A stretch of 9,626 bases of DNA from CAUZFZ01 sp963579025 (GTDB taxonomy: Bacteria > Planctomycetota > Planctomycetia > Planctomycetales > Planctomycetaceae): NCBI GenBank assembly GCA_963579025.1, contig CAUZFZ010000263.1, forward strand, positions 1 through 9,626. The letters are read 5' to 3'. Under the pieces are notes generated by a model, which was not told where the DNA came from, searched no databases, and was given only the letters and a program-made list of their open reading frames with translations. Made by a program: the position numbers and the translations under genes. Positions 7,134-9,626 of this stretch are shown piece by piece. Position 1 is the stretch's first letter. Each line of letters begins with the position of its first letter.

Positions 7134-7138
7134 TTGGT

Positions 7139-9613
7139 ATGAAGTTGAGAATACTGGCCGTCGGCCTCGCGCTGCTGTGCTTGACCACGACCCTTCACGC
7201 GGAGGGTCGTCCCCCCGGTAAATACGAGGGAGTCGCAGTATTCGATCGATGGGATGGCTGCATCCTGTGCAGCGGCCTGTACATCTCGTATGTGTCAGAG
7301 AGCCTGAAGGAATCTTTGCGACCGTTCGATGGTATGCATGTCGTCGTGGACGCAAGCAGCTTCTACCAGCCAGTGAATCCAGGAGACGGGTTGATCACCG
7401 GATTCAACTCACCGCCCTCGAAGATCTCACGCCGCGACAGTGTGCCGATTCGGCTTGAGGCCTTGCCGGAGCTTACGCCGGGAAGACGTCCGGCAATGGT
7501 CATCAGGCTGAAGAATACTGGCCAGAGTGAGATCGAGATTTACAGCGGTGGGATCGGCTTCACGTTGCTGATGAAGATGCCAGACCGCCGACCAGGCTTC
7601 TTTCCCACATTCATTCCGTCGGACAGTCCGGCGTTCGCTTTGATGGCTCGGCAGTCATTCCTCAATACAGAATCGCCAGGGACCGCTCGGAAGGGGACGA
7701 CGGCTGGAATCCGACACTCATGGCTTACGGACAGCCGTTTACCGCGAACGCTGACACTGGCTGCTGGCGTCGAGAAACGCGTACGAATCGAACTGGAGAT
7801 CCCGGCTGGCGAGTATGAGTTTCTTGTCGGGCACCGCGGTAATGGGCAGTCGATCGTCAGCAACCGCGTGGCGTTTGACGTGATGCCGAATGGAGCAGCG
7901 AAGCACATTGTTATCGACAGGTCGAAGCCGAAGCTCGTACCGCAGATTTCGCATGCAAGTCGAATCACGGCTCTCGACTGTTCGGCTGATGGGCGCTGGC
8001 TCGTCAGCGCAAGCTGGGACCGGTCCGTGCATGTGCGAGACGCCAGGTCACTCCGGCTGCATCGCGTGCTGCGCGGCGATCAGATGCTGACAACGGTGGC
8101 TGTCACCCGGGACGGGCACCAAATTGCGGCCTGCGGGACGTCCGGGCTGATCCGCGTCTGGGACCGTGCAACCGGAATCCTTCGTCTGACATTGGGGCAG
8201 AAGCAGGACAATGAAGTCTCCAATCCGTCCGTGGATTTCTCTCCTGATGGCAAGATACTGGCCAGCGTCGTTGATGGTCATAAAGTGCAGCTTTGGAGGA
8301 TCCCGTACGGGTTTCCGTGGCGACAGCTCGGGGATCCGGAAGATTGGTATCAGCAGGTGCGTTTTTCACCCGACGGCAAGTCACTCGCGGCCAGCGGTCG
8401 CAAGGGCGTACGCATCTGGGACGTGGAGTCGGGCGAACTCGTACAGACGCTCCTGCAGAAACGGTCTGGTGCTTTGCGAGGGCCACAGCCAATTGCCTGG
8501 TCTCCCGATGGCAGCCGGCTTGTCCAGGTAACCACGAACTGGGGCGTCTGGAATGCCGATCGGGGATGGGATGCGTCGACGCTTGCTGAGGTCAATATCT
8601 GGGAACCATTCATCGGCAAGTGTGTGCATAAAGTCTCCTTGCCGCTGGGACAAGAGATGGGGTCCGTCGCCTGGTCACCGGATGGAGAGTATCTGGCTCT
8701 TACAGGAGCGCATTCAACAGTCTGGCGAACAGCAGACTGGGAAGTGGTCAAAATGCCTGCCCGGTCGAATCCCGCTTGGCGCCGCGTTGTCGAGTCCACG
8801 TGCGTGAGCTTTCTACCGCCCGTCAGTCTTCCGAACGGAGACTCAAGCTCGAACGATAAGCTGGCTGGCAACGTTGCGGACGACGGCACGCGCGTCGCGT
8901 TTGGCTGGGAAGACGGCACACTCTCCGTGACTTCCGTCGAAAGGAAATCCAACCCCAAAACGGTCTCTGGTCGAAGTCGGCTATCTCTTGTGCCGCAAAG
9001 GCTGGACGGGAATAGAGTCGCAAGCCGTGGCACAGCAGGTCAGTTGATTGTCTGGGACCTGGACGAAGCGAAGGTCTCTGCGATTCAGAATTTCGAGGAT
9101 GCCGAGTGGGTGGACATCCTGGCGGTGTCTCCGGACGGGCAGCGGGTGGTTGGACGTTTTGGTACGCAAAGCCATCAACGTCCCATTGAATTGAGACACC
9201 AAGGTCGGCGATCTCAACTCGCATCCTCGTCACGAACCGACAGGTCCTCAGCGGCATTTTCGACTGATGGCAAACAATTTTTCGTTTGCAACGGGTCTAA
9301 CATCGAGAACTGGCGTTTCCATGACGAAGAGCCTCGGCAGGTTTCGATGGAGTATCCGGTCGGCGGCAGAGGATTGATCAGTCTATCAGACGACGGCGCC
9401 AGACTGGCGACCTGCACCGATGACTGGATCGAGGAAGGTCGGCGTGTTCGAAGTCAACCTGGCGGACACATCAACCTGGTCAATACTCAGGATGGAATGA
9501 ACGGGTGTGATCTCTCTGAGGCGACAACACGTGGGAGTTGTGAGTTGGAGTTCTTCGGCTTTTGCCGTGAGTTGAAGTGGTCTTGGAGAAAGCGGCGTCC
9601 TTTGCGATCCTGA
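7139..9613 (+). CDS. Secreted WD40 repeat protein with unassigned N-terminal domain
   Basis: This 824-residue protein starts after a good ribosome site and opens with a Sec signal peptide (hydrophobic ILAVGLALLCLTTTL, cleavage after LHA at about 21). The early Cys14 is not in a proper lipobox, so a lipoprotein is unlikely. Residues 28-262 form a beta-rich region I cannot assign. It begins EGVAVFDRWDGCILCSG, with a C41-x-x-C44 pair that lacks the His needed for heme, and ends in Ig-like strands (GEYEFLVGHRGNGQS). From about 266 to 786 there are roughly ten or eleven WD40-like repeats, clearest at CSADGRWLVSASWDRSVHV, RDGHQIAACGTSGLIRVW, FSPDGKSLAASG with VRIWD, and WSPDGEYLALTG. This is enough for one large or two stacked propellers. 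The last 38 residues (787-824, ending KWSWRKRRPLRS) no longer follow the repeat pattern, suggesting a damaged or replaced end. It is probably a periplasmic scaffold or sensor. Substrate or partner is unknown. Confidence 0.88.
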   Translation: MKLRILAVGLALLCLTTTLHAEGRPPGKYEGVAVFDRWDGCILCSGLYISYVSESLKESLRPFDGMHVVVDASSFYQPVNPGDGLITGFNSPPSKISRRDSVPIRLEALPELTPGRRPAMVIRLKNTGQSEIEIYSGGIGFTLLMKMPDRRPGFFPTFIPSDSPAFALMARQSFLNTESPGTARKGTTAGIRHSWLTDSRLPRTLTLAAGVEKRVRIELEIPAGEYEFLVGHRGNGQSIVSNRVAFDVMPNGAAKHIVIDRSKPKLVPQISHASRITALDCSADGRWLVSASWDRSVHVRDARSLRLHRVLRGDQMLTTVAVTRDGHQIAACGTSGLIRVWDRATGILRLTLGQKQDNEVSNPSVDFSPDGKILASVVDGHKVQLWRIPYGFPWRQLGDPEDWYQQVRFSPDGKSLAASGRKGVRIWDVESGELVQTLLQKRSGALRGPQPIAWSPDGSRLVQVTTNWGVWNADRGWDASTLAEVNIWEPFIGKCVHKVSLPLGQEMGSVAWSPDGEYLALTGAHSTVWRTADWEVVKMPARSNPAWRRVVESTCVSFLPPVSLPNGDSSSNDKLAGNVADDGTRVAFGWEDGTLSVTSVERKSNPKTVSGRSRLSLVPQRLDGNRVASRGTAGQLIVWDLDEAKVSAIQNFEDAEWVDILAVSPDGQRVVGRFGTQSHQRPIELRHQGRRSQLASSSRTDRSSAAFSTDGKQFFVCNGSNIENWRFHDEEPRQVSMEYPVGGRGLISLSDDGARLATCTDDWIEEGRRVRSQPGGHINLVNTQDGMNGCDLSEATTRGSCELEFFGFCRELKWSWRKRRPLRS

Positions 9614-9626
9614 TTTCTGAACGGAA

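Larger units (their letters stand above)
6804..7138. other. Intergenic region, no convincing gene
   Basis: This 335-base gap has no recognisable gene, repeat or terminator. One forward frame stays open from an ATG at 6841 to a stop at 7219-7221, overlapping the next gene by 83 bases. A hand count over its first 100 codons gives about 58, 50 and 66 percent G+C at codon positions 1, 2 and 3, a mildly coding-like pattern. However, it has no ribosome site and no product I recognise. A reverse frame (7188 to 6793) is open over the same bases. A candidate promoter lies at its 3' end. Confidence 0.5.

Noticed and set aside
6793..7188. 131-codon reverse open frame over the gap before the secreted WD40 gene
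   Set aside because: It mirrors the forward open frame, overlaps both neighbouring genes slightly, and has no recognisable product.
7259..7270. CILC in the secreted WD40 protein as a heme site
   Set aside because: The residue after the second Cys is Ser, not His, so it does not fit CxxCH.
8350..9033. 227-codon reverse open frame
   Set aside because: It is antisense to clear WD40 repeats with no supporting motif.

Overview
The window reads as a piece of chromosome from a planctomycete (phylum Planctomycetota, class Planctomycetia likely). The strongest reason is the central gene pair. One is a secreted protein with a planctomycete-type N-terminal cytochrome c domain plus DUF1549 and DUF1553 (1888-5331). 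It is followed, with a 4-base overlap, by a Tat-exported DUF1501 protein (5328-6803). This pair is expanded into dozens of paralogues per genome in that phylum and is rare elsewhere. The flanking WD40 proteins, weak Shine-Dalgarno signals and palindromic intergenic repeats fit the same origin. I cannot name a genus from sequence alone.

Layout: 1-398 holds no gene but contains at least four different palindromic elements, including a hairpin with two 33-base arms (194-285). 399-1478 encodes a seven-bladed WD40 propeller with no export signal. 1479-1887 is non-coding and carries a second, unrelated hairpin repeat (1512-1577), a pair of short hairpins, a doubtful 41-codon reverse-strand fragment, and a plausible extended -10 promoter for the next gene. 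1888-6803 is the cytochrome/DUF1549/DUF1553 and DUF1501 operon. 6804-7138 has no convincing gene but is open in one forward frame. 7139-9613 encodes a secreted protein with an unassigned N-terminal domain and a long run of WD40-like repeats, ending in an odd C-terminus. All four genes are on the + strand.

How the genes may work together: the cytochrome/DUF1549/DUF1553 protein should be exported by Sec and carry c-type heme. The DUF1501 partner has an alkaline-phosphatase/sulfatase-like sequence and a twin-arginine signal. The pair is generally suspected, but not proven, to act in the planctomycete periplasm, perhaps on complex polysaccharides. A LamG-like jelly-roll module inserted in the middle of the first protein supports carbohydrate or surface binding. 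The WD40 proteins are probable scaffolds, one cytoplasmic and one exported. Their functional link to the pair rests on proximity only.

No RNA genes, CRISPR array, insertion sequence, prophage or recognised defence system was seen. The items most worth a second look are the packed palindromes in 1-398, the LamG-in-coiled-coil insertion, and both ends of the 824-residue WD40 protein.
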